From positions 1-5,738 of the forward strand of contig JALQUE010000431.1 of the NCBI GenBank assembly GCA_023260815.1: 5,738 nucleotides of DNA, written 5' to 3'. The translations under genes and the position numbers were made by a program. This document shows positions 4,394-5,738 of this stretch, piece after piece (position 1 is the stretch's first letter; every line of letters starts with the position of its first letter). The notes under the pieces were generated by a model. The model was not told the DNA's origin. It was given only the letters and a program-made list of their open reading frames with translations, and did no database searches. This DNA comes from Roseovarius sp. GTDB lineage: Bacteria; Pseudomonadota; Alphaproteobacteria; Rhodobacterales; Rhodobacteraceae.

Positions 4394-4582
4394 ATGAAGA
4401 CCGCAATCACAAGTGTATTCCTTCTTGCCGCACTCGGCGGCGCCGCAGTGGCAGGGGGGCTATCGGACCCCGTTGTCGCGCCGGACCTCATCGCCGCCGA
4501 AGCCGTGGCCGACTCGGACAAGGTAGGCGGGCTGATCGCCGCGATCACCGTCATCCTGATCATCGTCGGCAAGGGCATCTGA
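4394..4582 (+). CDS. 62-residue exported, membrane-anchored small protein, function unknown
   Basis: The ATG at 4394 has AGGGGG (4382-4387) 6 nt upstream. Residues 1-20 are a classic signal peptide (MKT, a Leu/Ala core, then AVA before GG). After cleavage at about residue 20 the mature protein starts GGLSDPVVAPDL, has an acidic middle (EAVADSD), and ends in a hydrophobic segment at about residues 46-58 closed by GKGI. The mature product of about 42 residues would be fixed to the inner membrane by its C-terminal segment, with about 25 residues in the periplasm. Small Rhodobacterales proteins with a signal peptide, a GGL(S/A)(D/E)PV motif and a hydrophobic end are familiar to me from memory as hypothetical proteins; no function is established. 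It has its own promoter, is divergent from the HU-like gene and convergent with lon. Confidence 0.8.
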   Translation: MKTAITSVFLLAALGGAAVAGGLSDPVVAPDLIAAEAVADSDKVGGLIAAITVILIIVGKGI

Positions 4583-4656
4583 CCACAAGAAGACCACGGA
4601 AGACCGCGTCCCGCGCTGTCCCTGCCCTGCCCGCCATCCCAAGGCCCTAAAACGGG

Positions 4657-4694
4657 AAAGGCCCCGCCAGTTCATCCGGCAGGGCCATCTTTGT
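4657..4694. terminator. Bidirectional terminator between the 62-aa gene and lon
   Basis: GGCCCCGCC (4660-4668) pairs with GGCAGGGCC (4678-4686) through eight base pairs and one mismatch around a 9-nt loop. On the plus strand ATCTTTGT follows; on the minus strand TTTCCCGTTTT follows. Its place between two converging genes supports termination in both directions. The T-run is better for lon. Confidence 0.65.
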
Positions 4695-4718
4695 CGTCGC
4701 GACGGGCTGTCTGGCTAA

Positions 4719-4762
4719 AGCATTCCGCCTTTACCCAGAGGCATCAGCGAAAGTCGCGCCGC
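4719..4762. repeat. Dispersed palindromic repeat, copy B, abutting the lon stop
   Basis: This is the second copy of the 44-bp element at 2673-2716 (35 of 44 bases identical, no gaps). Its inverted repeat is decayed: CGCCTTT faces AAAGTCG, with one mismatch. It ends 1 bp before the lon stop codon, so it lies in the lon 3' untranslated region, between the stop and the terminator hairpin. Confidence 0.55.
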
Positions 4763-4763
4763 T

Positions 4764-5738
4764 CTAATGCGCCGTGGCGCTTTTGCCTGTGGCGTTATCC
4801 TTCAACGCGGCTTCGGCTGCGGCGGCCTCTTCGGCCTCCTCATCCCATTCCACCGGGTCCGGCTGACGCACCAACGCCAGTTTCAGCACATCGCGGACGT
4901 GATCGACAGGGATGATATCCAGCCCCTCTTTCACATTGTCCGGGATCTCGGTCAGGTCTTTCTCGTTTTCACGCGGGATCAGCACCGTCTTGATGCCGCC
5001 ACGCAGCGCCGCCAACAGCTTTTCCTTCAGCCCGCCAATCGCCAGAGCATTGCCGCGCAACGTGACCTCACCTGTCATGGCGATGTCCTTGCGCACCGGA
5101 ATACCCGTCAGAACCGACACGATCGAGGTGACCATCGCCAGACCCGCCGACGGCCCATCCTTGGGCGTCGCGCCTTCGGGGACGTGGACGTGGATGTCCC
5201 ACTTCTCGAAGCGCGGCGGCTTGACGCCGATTTCGGGTGCGATGGACCGGACATAGGAATTGGCCGCGTCGATCGACTCCTTCATGACATCGCCAAGCGT
5301 GCCGGTGGTCTTCATCCGGCCCTTGCCCGGCAGGCGCACCGCTTCGATGTTCAAAAGCTCCCCGCCGACTGACGTATAGGCCAGCCCGGTCACGACACCG
5401 ACCTGATCCTTTTCCTCGGCCAGACCATACTTGAACTTCCGCACGCCAAGGAAATCGTCGATATTTTCCGACGTGACCTTCACCGACTTAGTTTCACCCT
5501 TGATGATCTGCGTCACCGCCTTGCGTGCCACCTTGGCGATCTCGCGTTCCAGATTCCGCACACCGGCCTCACGGGTATAATGCCGGATGATATCGGTCAG
5601 CGCATCATCCGCCAGCTCGAACTCACCCTTGCGCAGGCCATGGTTCTTGATCTGCTTGGCAATCAGGTGCTGCTTGGCGATCTCGCGCTTTTCGTCCTCG
5701 GTGTAGCCCGCCAGCGGAATGATCTCCATCCGGTCCAG
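4764..5738 (-). CDS. lon: ATP-dependent Lon protease, C-terminal part (cut by window edge)
   Basis: The last 324 residues of a protein normally about 800 long; the start lies beyond 5738. Lon is a cytosolic hexameric AAA+ serine protease that degrades misfolded and regulatory proteins. Counting from the Met at 5729, residues 1-95 are the end of the ATPase module, including GYTEDEK and the sensor-2 region GVRNLERE. The protease domain follows at about 105-285. The catalytic Ser194 is in PKDGPSAG and Lys237 in GGLKEK, 43 residues apart as in the E. coli enzyme (Ser679 and Lys722), so the site is intact. The tail (residues 290-321) is acidic and Ala-rich. The gene is convergent with the 62-aa protein; downstream on the same strand are the HU-like gene and tRNA-Val(CAC). 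No frameshift is visible. Confidence 0.97.
   Translation of the reverse strand: MDRMEIIPLAGYTEDEKREIAKQHLIAKQIKNHGLRKGEFELADDALTDIIRHYTREAGVRNLEREIAKVARKAVTQIIKGETKSVKVTSENIDDFLGVRKFKYGLAEEKDQVGVVTGLAYTSVGGELLNIEAVRLPGKGRMKTTGTLGDVMKESIDAANSYVRSIAPEIGVKPPRFEKWDIHVHVPEGATPKDGPSAGLAMVTSIVSVLTGIPVRKDIAMTGEVTLRGNALAIGGLKEKLLAALRGGIKTVLIPRENEKDLTEIPDNVKEGLDIIPVDHVRDVLKLALVRQPDPVEWDEEAEEAAAAEAALKDNATGKSATAH

Noticed and set aside
4767..5372. Plus-strand open frame of 201 codons opposite lon
   Set aside because: It is the antisense shadow of a well-conserved lon sequence, rich in Arg, His and Gln as expected of such shadows.

Overview
The window looks like chromosomal DNA of a marine-type alphaproteobacterium of the Rhodobacterales (Roseobacter relatives). 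The basis is the high G+C composition, a Lon protease reading 'LDRMEII..AGYTEDEK' with an acidic Ala/Glu-rich tail, an HU-family protein and a tRNA-Val gene following lon on the same strand, and TTGC(N16)CTAA promoters in front of both tRNAs. The genus cannot be decided. No rRNA, CRISPR array, insertion sequence, phage gene or attachment site was found.

Layout, left to right. Positions 1-210 hold no convincing gene. A 43-residue membrane microprotein lies at 211-342 (+). A tRNA-Val(UAC) is at 484-559 (-) with its own promoter. Next comes a leftward two-gene unit: a 56-residue single-span membrane protein (1346-1516) followed by a secreted transglutaminase-like cysteine peptidase of the BTLCP family (705-1298). 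Its presumed promoter around 1551-1580 carries an inverted repeat and a direct repeat spaced by 20 bp. A TetR-type regulator (1754-2545, -) and a three-span membrane protein with a cytoplasmic cyclic-nucleotide-binding domain (2984-3607, +) are transcribed divergently. The 438-bp region between them has no gene but contains two strong inverted repeats.

The right part is a conserved-looking block on the minus strand. It holds the C-terminal 324 residues of Lon (cut by the window edge), an HU-like protein with a long low-complexity N-terminal extension (3763-4266), and tRNA-Val(CAC) (3669-3743), whose -35 box lies inside the end of the HU-like gene. A 62-residue exported protein (4394-4582, +) is inserted between lon and the HU-like gene with its own promoter. 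It is divergent from the HU-like gene across a 24-bp palindrome and convergent with lon across a probable bidirectional terminator.

Functionally this is a mixed housekeeping region: two valine tRNA isoacceptors, Lon and an HU relative, with envelope and signalling genes between them. I see no clear multi-gene novel system. The items most worth a second look are the Popeye-like membrane/cNMP receptor, the microproteins, the atypical HU protein, and a diverged dispersed repeat found at 2673-2716 and 4719-4762.
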